A stretch of DNA of 64,000 nucleotides from positions 49,100-113,099 of the forward strand of contig NZ_WIAO01000019.1 of assembly GCF_009451885.1 (NCBI RefSeq), in the 5' to 3' direction. The notes under the pieces are model-generated. The model was not told the DNA's origin, searched no databases, and saw nothing but the letters and a program-made list of their open reading frames with translations. This stretch comes from Glycomyces albidus (GTDB taxonomy: Bacteria > Actinomycetota > Actinomycetes > Mycobacteriales > Micromonosporaceae). Shown piece after piece: positions 8,230 to 17,074 of the stretch. Numbering within the stretch: position 1 is the first letter of the stretch; the number at the start of each line of letters is the position of its first letter. The translations under genes and the position numbers were made by a program.

Positions 8230-9200
8230 GGCCGCACCGCCATCCCGCGCTCGCCGATCAGGTGCAGGTAGACCTCTTCGAGCGTCGGCGGCGCCGTCGA
8301 CACGTCCGAGACCCCCGCTTCGACGAGCGTCCGCAGCACCGGCAGCGCCGCCCCGCCGCGGCCGGTCTCGACCAGGACCGCCCCGGGCCCGGTCGAACGG
8401 ACCCGCTCGACCCCCGGCAGCGCGGCGATCCGCTCCGCCAGCGCCTCCGGCACCCCCGAGGCCCGCACCCGCTCGTGCCGCGACAGCAGCTCGCCGAGCA
8501 CCCGCGGGTCCTCGCACCGCAGCAGCCGGCCGCCGTCGATGAACGACACCCGGTCGCACAGCGCCTCCGCCTCGGCCATGTCGTGCGTGGTCAGCAGGAC
8601 CGCCCGGCCCTCGGCGCGCAGGTCCTCGACCAGGCCCCGGAACTCGTGCGCCGACACCGGGTCCATGCCCACGGTCGGCTCGTCGAGGACGAGCACGCGC
8701 GGGTCGCCGACGAGCCCCCGCGCCAGGTGCAGCCGCTGCTTCATGCCCCGCGAGAACGTCTCCACCGGCTCGTCCGCGCGCGGCCCGAGGCCGACCCGCT
8801 CCAGCAGCTCCGCCGCGCGCCGCCGCCCCTCGCGGCGGCGGTGCCCGTACAGCGCGGCCCAGAACCGGAGGTTCTGCGCGGCGGTCATCCGCGCGTACAG
8901 GCCGCGCTCGCCGCCGAACACGATCCCCAGGAGCGGCCTGACCCGCTTCGCGTCCGCGACCACGTCGAGCCCGTGCACCCGGGCCGTCCCCGCGGTCGGC
9001 AGCAGCACGGTGGAGAGGATCTTGCACAGCGTCGTCTTGCCCGCGCCGTTCGGCCCGAGCAGCCCGTGGACCTCCCCGGCGGCGACGGTGAGGCCGAAGT
9101 CGTCCAGGGCGCGGCGGGGCGGACCGCCCCGGGCGGTCGCGAAGTCGCGGGACCGCCCGCGCACATCGACCGCGGGGGCGTCGAAACCGGTGATGCTCAT
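8226..9200 (-). CDS. ABC exporter ATP-binding protein
   Basis: Nucleotide-binding subunit powering the two ABC-2 permeases. It has Walker A GPNGAGKTT (about 49-57), a signature variant FSRGMKQ in place of LSGGQ, Walker B VLVLDEPT and an H-loop LTTHDMAEAEAL, then a C-terminal extension with a DrrA-like ending TLEEVYLHLIGE. It has 324 residues from ATG 9200; longer in-frame starts (to 9248) would run into the intergenic palindrome. It is divergent from the large LuxR-type regulator at 9278, which may control it. Confidence 0.88.
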   Translation of the reverse strand: MSITGFDAPAVDVRGRSRDFATARGGPPRRALDDFGLTVAAGEVHGLLGPNGAGKTTLCKILSTVLLPTAGTARVHGLDVVADAKRVRPLLGIVFGGERGLYARMTAAQNLRFWAALYGHRRREGRRRAAELLERVGLGPRADEPVETFSRGMKQRLHLARGLVGDPRVLVLDEPTVGMDPVSAHEFRGLVEDLRAEGRAVLLTTHDMAEAEALCDRVSFIDGGRLLRCEDPRVLGELLSRHERVRASGVPEALAERIAALPGVERVRSTGPGAVLVETGRGGAALPVLRTLVEAGVSDVSTAPPTLEEVYLHLIGERGMAVRP

Positions 9201-9235
9201 GGCTTCAGCGTCGCCGCGCCCCGGCCCCGGCGCCA

Positions 9236-9251
9236 TACGTGATTCCACGTA
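9236..9251. promoter_or_regulatory. Palindrome between exporter and LuxR-type regulator
   Basis: TACGTG (9236-9241) and CACGTA (9246-9251) are perfect 6-bp arms around ATTC. It lies in the 77-bp divergent intergenic region and is a plausible operator for the LuxR-type regulator or another factor. Confidence 0.4.
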
Positions 9252-9264
9252 CGGGGCGCCTCGC

Positions 9265-9270
9265 TAGCCT
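9265..9270 (+). promoter_or_regulatory. -10 box of a probable leaderless promoter
   Basis: TAGCCT lies 7 nt before the ATG at 9278 with no Shine-Dalgarno between, the arrangement of leaderless actinobacterial transcripts. Similar boxes precede several other genes here. Confidence 0.45.
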
Positions 9271-9277
9271 TGACCGC

Positions 9278-11968
9278 ATGCCCCCGTTCATCGCCCGCGA
9301 CGCCGAGCTCGCCCGCATCGGCGACGCGTGGGACCGGCTCCGCGCCGGGGGCGGGCCGGTCGCCGTCACCGTCGTCGGCGAAGCGGGCATCGGCAAGACC
9401 CGGCTGCTGCGGGAGGCCGTCGCCGCGGTCGCGCCGCCCCTGCTGCTCTTCGGGACCGCCCGCGCCGACGGGGCCGCCCCGCACGACTGGTTCGCCGCCG
9501 CCACCGCCGAGACCGACCCGCCCGACGGCACCGACGAGCGGCTGTGGCGCGTCCTCCGCCAAGAACCCGCCGACGCTCCGATGCGCCTCCCCGACGGCGC
9601 CCTCCTGCGCGGCGCCATGCGCACCCTCCGCCGCATCACCGGCGGCGGGCCCGCCCTCATCGCCGTCGACGACCTCCACTGGCTCGACCCCGAGAGCCTC
9701 GCCCTCTGGTCGGAGATGGCCGCCGCCCTGGACTTCCCGGCGCTGCTCCTCGCGGCGGGCCGCCCGCCCGAGGAGGCGCGCCACCCCGCGGCCGCCGCCC
9801 GCACCCTCGCCCGCCTCGCCGGCACCCCCGACGCGGCCGCGATCGCCCTGCGCCCCTTCACGGTCGCCGAGACCGGCACCCTCCTGGGCGGGCCCTCCGG
9901 CCCGGTCCCGCACGCCGAGGCGCGGGCCGTCCACCGCCGCACCGGCGGGAACCCGTTCTGGGTCAAGGAACTCGCCGCCGCCGGAGCCGCCGCCGCGCCG
10001 CTCCCGGGCCACCTCGCGTCCCTCGTCCGCGCCCGCCTCGCCGGCGAGGACGAGCCGGCCTGGCGCCTCGCCCGCGGCCTCGCGCTCCTCGGCGAGCGCA
10101 CCGACACCGCCGTCGCCGCCGCCGTCCTCGGCGCCGACCTCCTCGAAACCGCCCTCCCCAGACTCGCCGCGGCCGGCGTCATCCGCCGCGAGGACACCGG
10201 CCTGCGTTTCCCGCACGCCCTCATGCGCGAAGCGTTCGCCGCCACCGCGCTCCCCGCCGAGGCCGAGGCGGTCCACCGCGCCGCCCTCGCCCTCGCCCTG
10301 GACCGCGGCGACGACCCCGCCGTCGCCGTCCACGCCCACGCCCTCGGCGACACGGACCTCGCCGCCGCGGCCGCCGACCGCACCGCCGCCCGCCAGCTCG
10401 AATCCTGGCTCGTCGAGTCCGCCCAGCGCACCGCCGAGCACGCCCTCGCGCTGGCCCCCGACCATCCGGGCCTCCTCGACACCGCCGGCCACGCCGCACT
10501 CCTGTCCGGCGACTACGCCGCCGCCCGCACCCACTACGAGCGCCTCACCGCGGCCGCCGACGACCGCGTCCGCTGCATCGCCCACCTCCGCCTCGCCGAG
10601 ATCGACTGGCACCAGGGCCGCATCCAGGACCAGTGGCGCTCCCTGGAGGCCGCCGAGGCCCTCGCCGCCCCCGGCAGCGTGGAACAGGCCCGGTGCGCCA
10701 CCGGCCGCGCCATGGCCTACGTCCGCAGCGCCGACTACGAGCCCATCCCCGCCCTGTGCGACGCGACCGAGCCCCTCTACGAGCGCCACGGCCTCCACAT
10801 GCAGCGCCGCTCCGCCGCCATCAGCCGCGCCACCGCCATGTACTACCTCGGCGACACCGAAGCGGCCGTCCGCATCCTCACCGGCGTCTGGCGCGACGCC
10901 GAAGCCGACGGCGACCTGCGCAAACTCGGCCGCGCCGTCAACAACCTCCTCGCCGTCCACCTCGCCGACCTCCCCGAACCCCAGGCGTGGCGGCTGTTCG
11001 ACCGCGCCGTCGCGGCCGTCGGCGACCTCGGCATGGCCGCCTGGGGCGGCAAGATCACCCGCGTCGGCGCCGACGCCGCGATCGGCTTCGGCGACCTCGA
11101 ACGCGCCTGGACCCTCCTGCGCCCGCGCGCCCGCGTCGAATCCGACCCCCACGAGCGCGCCGTCCTCGCCGCCAAGGCCGGGCTCCTCGCCGTCGAACGC
11201 GGCGACCTCGACGAGGCCGAACGCCTGTGCCGCGAAGGGCTCGACCTCGTCGCCGGCATGGACCAGGGCTGGGTCGTCACCTACCCCCACTGGCTCGCGG
11301 CGGCCATCGCCGCCCACCGCGGCGACCGCGGCGAACTGCGCGCCGCCGTCGGCGGCTACCGCGACGCCGTCCCGCCCGACCTCCACCGCCTCCGCGAACC
11401 GCGCGTCATCGAGGTCGCCCGACTCGCCCTCGACCGCGGCATCGAGCCCGCGGCGGCCCGGCGGTTCCTCACCGACTGCCTCGGCGCCGTCCCGGCCCCC
11501 GGCTCGAGCCCGTACGCCGACCTCATGTGGATGGAGGCCCGGATCCGCCGAGGCGACTGGCCGGGCGCGCTCGCCCTCTTCGACGGCGCCGCCGCCGTCG
11601 ACCAGCCCCACGAGCGCAGCACCGCCCGCATCCTCGCGGCCGAGGCGAACCGGCGCCTCGGCGACCGCGACGCCGCGCTGGCGCACGCCGCCGAAGCCGT
11701 CGCGCTCCTGCGGCGCTGGCCCGGCCACCGCCGCGACGCGGCCGCCGCGCTCCTCGACTCCCTGTCGCGGACGCCGATGACCGAGGCGCTGACCGCCCGC
11801 GAGACCGAGGTCCTCCAAGCCGCCGCGCAAGGCGCCTCGAACCGCCAGATCGCCGCCGCGCTGGGCATCTCGCAGCGCACCGTCGAGGTCCACATGTCGC
11901 GTCTGCTCGCCAAGACCGGCTCCGCGAGCCGCACCGAGCTGGTCGCCCGGTACCTCCAGGACGCCTGA
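9278..11968 (+). CDS. LuxR/MalT-type (LAL) ATPase regulator
   Basis: Large 896-residue regulator of the LAL type: an N-terminal NTPase with Walker A GEAGIGKT (about 34-41) and Walker B ALIAVDDLHWLD (about residues 126-137), a long alpha-helical TPR-like middle, and a C-terminal LuxR HTH (LTARETEVLQAAAQGASNRQ onward, last 63 residues). Such proteins activate transcription after ligand-dependent ATP binding and oligomerisation. It is divergent from the ABC-2 exporter, its most likely target. ATG 9278 is preferred to an in-frame start at 9239 because of the leaderless -10 at 9265. A strong terminator follows. Confidence 0.85.
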   Translation: MPPFIARDAELARIGDAWDRLRAGGGPVAVTVVGEAGIGKTRLLREAVAAVAPPLLLFGTARADGAAPHDWFAAATAETDPPDGTDERLWRVLRQEPADAPMRLPDGALLRGAMRTLRRITGGGPALIAVDDLHWLDPESLALWSEMAAALDFPALLLAAGRPPEEARHPAAAARTLARLAGTPDAAAIALRPFTVAETGTLLGGPSGPVPHAEARAVHRRTGGNPFWVKELAAAGAAAAPLPGHLASLVRARLAGEDEPAWRLARGLALLGERTDTAVAAAVLGADLLETALPRLAAAGVIRREDTGLRFPHALMREAFAATALPAEAEAVHRAALALALDRGDDPAVAVHAHALGDTDLAAAAADRTAARQLESWLVESAQRTAEHALALAPDHPGLLDTAGHAALLSGDYAAARTHYERLTAAADDRVRCIAHLRLAEIDWHQGRIQDQWRSLEAAEALAAPGSVEQARCATGRAMAYVRSADYEPIPALCDATEPLYERHGLHMQRRSAAISRATAMYYLGDTEAAVRILTGVWRDAEADGDLRKLGRAVNNLLAVHLADLPEPQAWRLFDRAVAAVGDLGMAAWGGKITRVGADAAIGFGDLERAWTLLRPRARVESDPHERAVLAAKAGLLAVERGDLDEAERLCREGLDLVAGMDQGWVVTYPHWLAAAIAAHRGDRGELRAAVGGYRDAVPPDLHRLREPRVIEVARLALDRGIEPAAARRFLTDCLGAVPAPGSSPYADLMWMEARIRRGDWPGALALFDGAAAVDQPHERSTARILAAEANRRLGDRDAALAHAAEAVALLRRWPGHRRDAAAALLDSLSRTPMTEALTARETEVLQAAAQGASNRQIAAALGISQRTVEVHMSRLLAKTGSASRTELVARYLQDA

Positions 11969-11993
11969 CGCGGCGCCGTCGGCACGGCGAAGC

Positions 11994-12021
11994 GCCCCGC
12001 GGCCGCATCCGGCCGCGGGGC
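11994..12021. terminator. Rho-independent terminator between convergent genes
   Basis: GCCCCGCGGCCG pairs perfectly with CGGCCGCGGGGC around a CATC loop and is followed by TTT. It ends the LuxR-type gene and could serve the convergent serine hydrolase gene too. Confidence 0.8.
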
Positions 12022-12052
12022 TTTCCCTCACCGTCCGATCAGGACGCCCGCG

Positions 12053-13219
12053 TCACCCGCACAGGGCCGCGGCGATGAGCGCGTCGACGGCCGCGTCCCA
12101 CTCGTCAGGGTCGGTGTACCCGTGGCGGTCGACGACGTTCCAGGCCACGGAGACCTGGCGCTCGCCGTCGAGGGAGTGGAACGACTGGGTCTCGTGGCCG
12201 AGGCTGTCACCGTCGTGGCCGGTGTAGACCTGCCCGGAGCCGTCGGGGCAGGGCGCGACGGCGAACAGGCCGAGGCCGTAGCCGAAGCTCCTGCCGGTCT
12301 CCTGGAACGCCGTGGCCTCCGCGAGCTGGTCGGCGGTGAGGATCGTGCCGTCCAGGAGCGCGTCGTAGAAGTCGTTCAGGTCGCCCATGGTGGACACGAC
12401 CCCGCCGCCGGCCCAGAGCTGACTGTTCGACAGCCGTGTGGTGTCGAAGAAGGGCCGGCCCGGGTCGCCGGTCGTCAGGTACGGCGTCAGGTGCGGACCG
12501 CGGATCCCCGAGCCGCCGGGGTTCGCGAGGTAGGTGTCCCCGAGGCCGGCCGGTTCGAAGACCCGCTCCCGCAGCTCCGTCCCGAGGCGGTTCCCGGTGA
12601 CCTCCTCGATGAGGATGCCGAGGGCGGTGTAGCCGGTGTTCGAATAGGACCAGCCCTCGCCCGGCTCGAACAGGATCGGGTCCTGGACGCCGAGCGCGAC
12701 GAGCTCCTCGGGGCTGAAGTAGGTCCGGTAGTTGGCGTACACGTCGGTCATGTCGCCCTCGGTCACGAGCGAGCCGTAGAGGTGGAACAGGAACTCGGGG
12801 AGTCCCGCCTTGTGCTGCATGATCTCGCGGATCGTGGGCTCCTCGGCGTAGGGGAGCAGGTCGGGCAGGTACGCGCTGAGCGGGTCGTCCAGGTCGATCA
12901 CGCCCTCGCCGTCGAGCTGGACGAGGACGGCCGCGGTCATGGACTTGGTGACGCTGCCGATCCGGATGCGGTCGTCCGCCTCGGCGTCCGCGGCCCCCGC
13001 TTCGAGGCTTCGCGGTCCGACGGCCTCGGCCCAGGTCTCGTCGCCGCCGCGGACCTCGACCACGATGGACTGGTCGCCGAGCGCGGCGAGGTCGTCGAGG
13101 GCGGTCTGGAGCCGGTCGGTGTCGAGGTCGTCGGTGTCGAGGTCGTCGGAGTCGGTGCGGGCGGTGGGGACCGCGGCGAGGCAGATCGCCAGGGCCGCGG
13201 CGGTGAGGACTGGTGTCAT
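12053..13219 (-). CDS. Secreted serine hydrolase, beta-lactamase/PBP fold
   Basis: A 388-residue member of the class C beta-lactamase / D-alanyl-D-alanine carboxypeptidase (PBP4*-like) fold. The hydrophobic N-terminus (MTPVLTAAALAICLAAVPTA) is a signal peptide. Catalytic motifs: SVTK (Ser about 89, Lys about 92), YSN (about 192-194) and a later HDGD in place of KTG. It probably acts on D-amino-acid peptides or esters outside the cell; hydrolysis of beta-lactams is not assured. Just after the signal peptide is a repeat of the type DDLDTDDLDTDRL. A TACGGT box six bases before ATG 13219 suggests a leaderless mRNA. Confidence 0.82.
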   Translation of the reverse strand: MTPVLTAAALAICLAAVPTARTDSDDLDTDDLDTDRLQTALDDLAALGDQSIVVEVRGGDETWAEAVGPRSLEAGAADAEADDRIRIGSVTKSMTAAVLVQLDGEGVIDLDDPLSAYLPDLLPYAEEPTIREIMQHKAGLPEFLFHLYGSLVTEGDMTDVYANYRTYFSPEELVALGVQDPILFEPGEGWSYSNTGYTALGILIEEVTGNRLGTELRERVFEPAGLGDTYLANPGGSGIRGPHLTPYLTTGDPGRPFFDTTRLSNSQLWAGGGVVSTMGDLNDFYDALLDGTILTADQLAEATAFQETGRSFGYGLGLFAVAPCPDGSGQVYTGHDGDSLGHETQSFHSLDGERQVSVAWNVVDRHGYTDPDEWDAAVDALIAAALCG

Positions 13220-13225
13220 TCCTGA

Positions 13226-13231
13226 ACCGTA
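13226..13231 (-). promoter_or_regulatory. -10 box of leaderless serine hydrolase gene
   Basis: On the minus strand TACGGT ends exactly six bases before the ATG at 13219. No convincing -35 hexamer is seen. Confidence 0.4.
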
Positions 13232-13353
13232 TGCGCCGGAACGGGATCGATCGATGCAGTGATCCACCCGATCCCCGGTACCCCTGGCACTACTCCGGCC
13301 CCTGGCGGCGGTGCGGGAAGGCCGCGCCTCGGGTCCAGGGTGCCGGAGACGCC

Positions 13354-13980
13354 TCAGTCGTAGTGGCGGCACTCGCCGGGGAAGACCGCGGCGAGGCGGC
13401 CGGCGAGGACCGCTCCGGCGGTCGCGTGCCGGGCCGGTTCGGGTTCGCGGTAGACGTGGTCGGCGAGGCCGTCGACGAGGGCGGTGATCTCCAGCGCCGC
13501 CAGGTCGGCGTCGGTGTCCGGTTCAACCTCGCCGCAGTGCTTGCCGTTCGCCACGCCCTGGGCCACGCGGCCGCGCAGGACCGCGGCGGTCTCGGCGGCC
13601 ACCGCCGCGGCGGCCGGGACGTCCATCGCCCGGGCCTGGAACGCCCGCGCCACCCGGTGCTCGCCGCGCCGGCCCGCGTCCAGAGGGAGCAGTTCGCACA
13701 GGCAGTCGAGGAGGATCCGCCGGATCGGCTGCCCGCCGGCCTCGCCGGCGGCGGTGATGCGGGCGACGCGTTCGAGCAGGTCCGCGGTGAGCCGGCGGTA
13801 GGCGAACAGCAGCAGCTCGTCCTTGGACGCGAAGTAGTGCTGCACCAGCCCGACCGAGAACCCGGCTTCGCGGGCCACCGCCGCCATCGTGGCCGCGTCG
13901 AGCCCGTCGTGGGCGATGAGGCGGTGCACCGCCTCGGCCATCTGCGCGCGGCGGAGGTCGTGGTCTGCGGTCCTCGGCAT
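13354..13980 (-). CDS. TetR-family transcriptional regulator
   Basis: A 208-residue TetR repressor. The N-terminal helix-turn-helix is AAVAREAGFSVGLVQHYF (about residues 33-50), followed by a helical ligand-binding domain with an Ala-rich centre. It starts at ATG 13980, with AAGGG directly upstream and TATGAT six bases upstream. It lies between two related serine hydrolase genes and is divergent from the second. A perfect palindrome in the divergent region is the likely operator, so it probably represses itself and the hydrolase at 14066. Confidence 0.88.
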   Translation of the reverse strand: MPRTADHDLRRAQMAEAVHRLIAHDGLDAATMAAVAREAGFSVGLVQHYFASKDELLLFAYRRLTADLLERVARITAAGEAGGQPIRRILLDCLCELLPLDAGRRGEHRVARAFQARAMDVPAAAAVAAETAAVLRGRVAQGVANGKHCGEVEPDTDADLAALEITALVDGLADHVYREPEPARHATAGAVLAGRLAAVFPGECRHYD

Positions 13981-13986
13981 CCCTTA

Positions 13987-13992
13987 ATCATA
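13987..13992 (-). promoter_or_regulatory. -10 box of TetR gene (leaderless)
   Basis: TATGAT on the minus strand, six bases before ATG 13980. It lies next to the operator repeats, so the repressor would cover its own promoter. Confidence 0.45.
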
Positions 13993-13995
13993 TAG

Positions 13996-14037
13996 CGGTA
14001 TGGTTATCGCGTGGCCATACGTCCGTATGGTTATCGC
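13996..14037. promoter_or_regulatory. TetR operator region
   Basis: CCATACG (14015-14021) and CGTATGG (14024-14030) form a perfect palindrome with a 2-bp centre, typical of TetR operators. A half-site with its flank, GTATGGTTATCGC, occurs twice (from 13998 and from 14025), which suggests two dimers can bind side by side. Confidence 0.6.
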
Positions 14038-14065
14038 CAGGACCCTCGACCCCACAGAGGAAGCC

Positions 14066-15511
14066 ATGAACACCACTGCGATCGCCGCACTGCTCCTCGC
14101 GGCCCTCACCCCGCTCACCCCACTCCCGCAGACACCAGAGACGACCCACGCCGACGTCGCCGACTACCTCGAGCGGCGATTCGAGGAGACCCGCGTCCCC
14201 GGCGCCGCCTACTCGATCGTCGACCTCGACGGCGACAGCCGCACCTACGCCTACGGGCACGACGGCGACGGCGACCCCGTCGACCTCGCCACCCCGTTCC
14301 TGTGGGGCTCGGTCGCCAAGCCGTTCACCGCCACCGCCGTCATGACCCTCGTCGAAGACGGCCGACTCGGCCTCGACGACCCGGTGACCGCCCACGTCCC
14401 CGGCTTCACCCTGGCCGACCCGGACCGCTCCGACCGCATCACCGTGCGCCACCTCCTCGAGCAGACCTCCGGCATCCCCGAAGGCACCGGCATCACCGAC
14501 CGCACCGAGCACCGCGACGACCCCTACGGCGACGCCGTCGCCGACCTCGCCGGCGTCGAGCCCTTCGCCGAACCCGGCGAGACCTTCGAATACGCCAGCG
14601 CGAACTACCTCGTCGCCGGCGCGGTCGTCGAAGCCGCCGCCGGAATGCCCTATGAGGACTACCTCCGCGAGGCCGTCCTCGACCCGCTCGGCATGACCGG
14701 CGCGGTCACCACCGAAGCCGACGCCGCCGACGTGCCCCGCGGCCACGCCGTCGCCTTCGGGCGGCCGGTCCCCATCGCGACCGGCTTCGACCAGACCGGC
14801 CCCAGCTACGGCTACCTCGGCGGCAGCATCGAAGACCTGACCGCGTTCGCCGTCGACCAGCTCGGCGACTCCGCGGTCCTCGCATCGGTATCGGTCGCGC
14901 TCATGCAGACCGGCGCCGCCCACGTCAACGACACCGTCGACTACGGCCTCGGCTGGCGCGTCGACACCCGCAACGCCGACCTCGGCACGACCACCGTCTG
15001 GCACACCGGCGCCGCACCCGGCTACTCGGCCGGCGTGCTCCTCCTGCCCGAACTGGGCCGCGCCGTCGTCGTCGTCCAGAACAGCTACGGCCACTTCCAG
15101 GAGTCCGACCTCATCGGCACGATGCTCGGCGCCGTCCGCATGCTCGCCGGGGGAGTGCCGGCTGAGCCCGAATCCGACCCGCTCTACCCGTCCCTGCTCA
15201 TCGGATTGTGCGCCCTGCTCCTCGCCGCGATCCTCGTCATCGCCACCACCTTCCGCCGAATCAACAAGGGCCGCGCGAGAAAGCCGGTGCTCACGGTCGC
15301 CGGCGCCGCCCTGTGGACTCTGGCCGCGCTGGCGGTCGCGTACGCCGCCTTCGTGCTCGCCCCCGGCCTCGCGCCGAGCCGCGCGGCGTTCTTCGGCATC
15401 GCCCCCGACGTGGCGTGGCTGCTCACCGCCGTCGGCGCCGCCGCCCTCGCGGTCGCCGCGGCGCGCCTCTGGGCCGCGGCGGTCCGCTTGCGCCGCAGAC
15501 CGGTCGACTGA
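14066..15511 (+). CDS. Membrane-anchored serine hydrolase, beta-lactamase/PBP fold
   Basis: A 481-residue class C beta-lactamase-like protein. It has a signal peptide (MNTTAIAALLLAALTPL), catalytic SVAK (Ser about 82, Lys about 85), YAS in place of YSN (about 176-178) and HTG in the third motif. The C-terminal 110 residues hold about three transmembrane helices (LLIGLCALLLAAILVI and later), so the catalytic domain faces outside. ATG 14066 has AGAGGAAG upstream; starts at 14000 would lie inside the operator. Probably a D-stereospecific peptidase or esterase of the cell wall. It pairs with the related gene at 12053 around the TetR regulator. Confidence 0.82.
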   Translation: MNTTAIAALLLAALTPLTPLPQTPETTHADVADYLERRFEETRVPGAAYSIVDLDGDSRTYAYGHDGDGDPVDLATPFLWGSVAKPFTATAVMTLVEDGRLGLDDPVTAHVPGFTLADPDRSDRITVRHLLEQTSGIPEGTGITDRTEHRDDPYGDAVADLAGVEPFAEPGETFEYASANYLVAGAVVEAAAGMPYEDYLREAVLDPLGMTGAVTTEADAADVPRGHAVAFGRPVPIATGFDQTGPSYGYLGGSIEDLTAFAVDQLGDSAVLASVSVALMQTGAAHVNDTVDYGLGWRVDTRNADLGTTTVWHTGAAPGYSAGVLLLPELGRAVVVVQNSYGHFQESDLIGTMLGAVRMLAGGVPAEPESDPLYPSLLIGLCALLLAAILVIATTFRRINKGRARKPVLTVAGAALWTLAALAVAYAAFVLAPGLAPSRAAFFGIAPDVAWLLTAVGAAALAVAAARLWAAAVRLRRRPVD

Positions 15512-15517
15512 CGGTCG

Positions 15518-15560
15518 CGAGCGGCGCCGCCGGAGTCGGCCTCTCCGGCGGCGCCGCTCG
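15518..15560 (+). terminator. Strong terminator after serine hydrolase
   Basis: An 18-bp perfect stem (15518-15535 with 15543-15560; arm CGAGCGGCGCCGCCGGAG) with a 7-nt loop, followed by a T/G-rich stretch TTGTGCGGCCTTGTTT. Confidence 0.85.
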
Positions 15561-15771
15561 TTGTGCGGCCTTGTTTACGCGCGGGCAATGAGAGTTCACG
15601 CGCGTGTGCTTGACGTGAACGGCGGTGAAACATCGCGCCCATAGCTTGTACCCAGAGCGGATACGAAGCTGTATACGCGCTTGTACACCGCCGCGACCTG
15701 CGGCGGCGCCCCCTTGCAGACCCGGCACCCCTCCCGCGCCGGGAAGCTCCTCTGCGAAAGGTCAACCGCAC
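15561..15771 (+). promoter_or_regulatory. Upstream region of the urea transport operon
   Basis: No gene is seen here. It holds TTGACG at 15610-15615, two direct copies of GCTTGTAC (15644-15651 and 15679-15686, 35 bp apart) and the palindrome GTATAC (15671-15676). It is less GC-rich than its surroundings and must carry the urt promoter, but I cannot pick a single -35/-10 pair. A nitrogen regulator is expected; a GlnR box was looked for and not found convincingly. Confidence 0.4.
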
Positions 15772-17043
15772 ATGCCATTGCGCCTCAAGCTCAAAGCCCG
15801 AGACCTCGCCCGCACACTGGCCGCCACCGCCGCCATCACCGGCCTCGTCGCCACCGCCGCCTGCGGCACCCGCGCCGGAGAGGAGACCGCCGCGACCGAG
15901 TCCTGCGTGGACACCTCCGGCGACACGGTCAAGGTCGGCTCGCTCAACTCCCTGTCCGGCACCATGGCCATCTCCGAGACCACCGTCCGCGACGCGATCG
16001 CCCTCGCGGTCAAGGAGATCAACGCCGCCGGCGGCGTCCAGGGCAAAACAGTCGAGATCGTCGCCGAGGACGGCGCGTCCGAACCGACCGTGTTCGCCGA
16101 GAAGGCCGAGAAGCTCATCCGCGAGGACTGCGTCGCCGCGGTCTTCGGCGGCTGGACCTCCGCCTCCCGCAAGGCGATGCTCCCGGTCTTCGAGGACAAC
16201 GACTCGCTCCTGTACTACCCCGTCCAGTACGAGGGCCTCGAAGCGTCGGAGAACATCTTCTACACCGGCGCCACCACGAACCAGCAGATCATCCCCGCGC
16301 TCGACTACCTCGCCGAGACCGGCGTCGAGTCGATCTACCTCGTCGGATCCGACTACGTCTTCCCGCGCACCGCGAACGCGATCATCAACGCCTACGCCGA
16401 GGCCCACGGCATCGAGGTCCTCGGCGAGGACTACGTGACCCTCGGCTCCACCGAGTTCTCCACCATCGTCAACCAGGTCAAGTCCGCCGGCGCCGACGCG
16501 GTCTTCAACACCCTCAACGGCGACTCCAACGTCGCGTTCTTCCGCGAGTACGCGAACGTCGGCCTCACCGCCGAGGACATGCCGGTCATGAGCGTCTCGA
16601 TCGCCGAAGAAGAGGTCGGCGGCATCGGCGTCGAGAACATCGAGGGCCAGCTCGCCGCCTGGAACTACTACCAGACCGTCGACTCGCCCGCGAACACCGC
16701 GTTCGTCGAGGCGTTCAAGGCCGAGTACGGCGCCGACCGCGTCACCTCCGACCCGATGGAGGCCGCCTACACGTCGGTCTACCTGTGGGCCGCCACTGTC
16801 GAGAAGGCCGGCTCGTTCGCGGTCGCCGACGTCCAGGCCGCCGCCGACGGCGTCTCCTTCGAGAGCCCCGAAGGCACGGTGGTCATCGACGGCGACACCC
16901 ACCACGTCACCAAGACCGCCCGCATCGGCGAGATCCGCGCCGACGGCCTGCTCTACACCGTCTGGGAGTCCGAGGGGCCGATCGAGCCCGACCCGTTCCT
17001 CGAAGGCTACGACTGGGCCGCCGGGCTCGGCGACACCGAATAG
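15772..17043 (+). CDS. urtA: Urea ABC transporter, binding protein UrtA
   Basis: Substrate-binding lipoprotein of the urea transporter. The Arg/Lys-rich, hydrophobic leader ends in VATAAC (Cys about 28), an actinobacterial-style lipobox. The mature domain has UrtA hallmarks: [33 protein letters not shown] and [20 protein letters not shown], which distinguish UrtA from the related AmiC and leucine-binding proteins. It has 423 residues. ATG 15772 follows GAAAGG by about 11 bases; upstream in-frame starts back to 15625 lie in the promoter region. First of five urt genes in transporter order. Confidence 0.92.
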   Translation: MPLRLKLKARDLARTLAATAAITGLVATAACGTRAGEETAATESCVDTSGDTVKVGSLNSLSGTMAISETTVRDAIALAVKEINAAGGVQGKTVEIVAEDGASEPTVFAEKAEKLIREDCVAAVFGGWTSASRKAMLPVFEDNDSLLYYPVQYEGLEASENIFYTGATTNQQIIPALDYLAETGVESIYLVGSDYVFPRTANAIINAYAEAHGIEVLGEDYVTLGSTEFSTIVNQVKSAGADAVFNTLNGDSNVAFFREYANVGLTAEDMPVMSVSIAEEEVGGIGVENIEGQLAAWNYYQTVDSPANTAFVEAFKAEYGADRVTSDPMEAAYTSVYLWAATVEKAGSFAVADVQAAADGVSFESPEGTVVIDGDTHHVTKTARIGEIRADGLLYTVWESEGPIEPDPFLEGYDWAAGLGDTE

Positions 17044-17074
17044 ACCGCGACGGGACGATCAGGAAGGAGACACC

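Noticed and set aside
9197..12031. A minus-strand open frame of over 900 codons opposite the LuxR-type regulator
   Set aside because: Gly/Ala/Glu/Val-rich antisense product with no domain, while the plus strand has clear NTPase and HTH motifs.
15561..15640. Possible GlnR box before urtA
   Set aside because: A perfect GAAAC occurs at 15627-15631 and several near GTNAC motifs are present, but no set shows the GTNAC-N6-GAAAC spacing. Left as an unassigned regulatory region.
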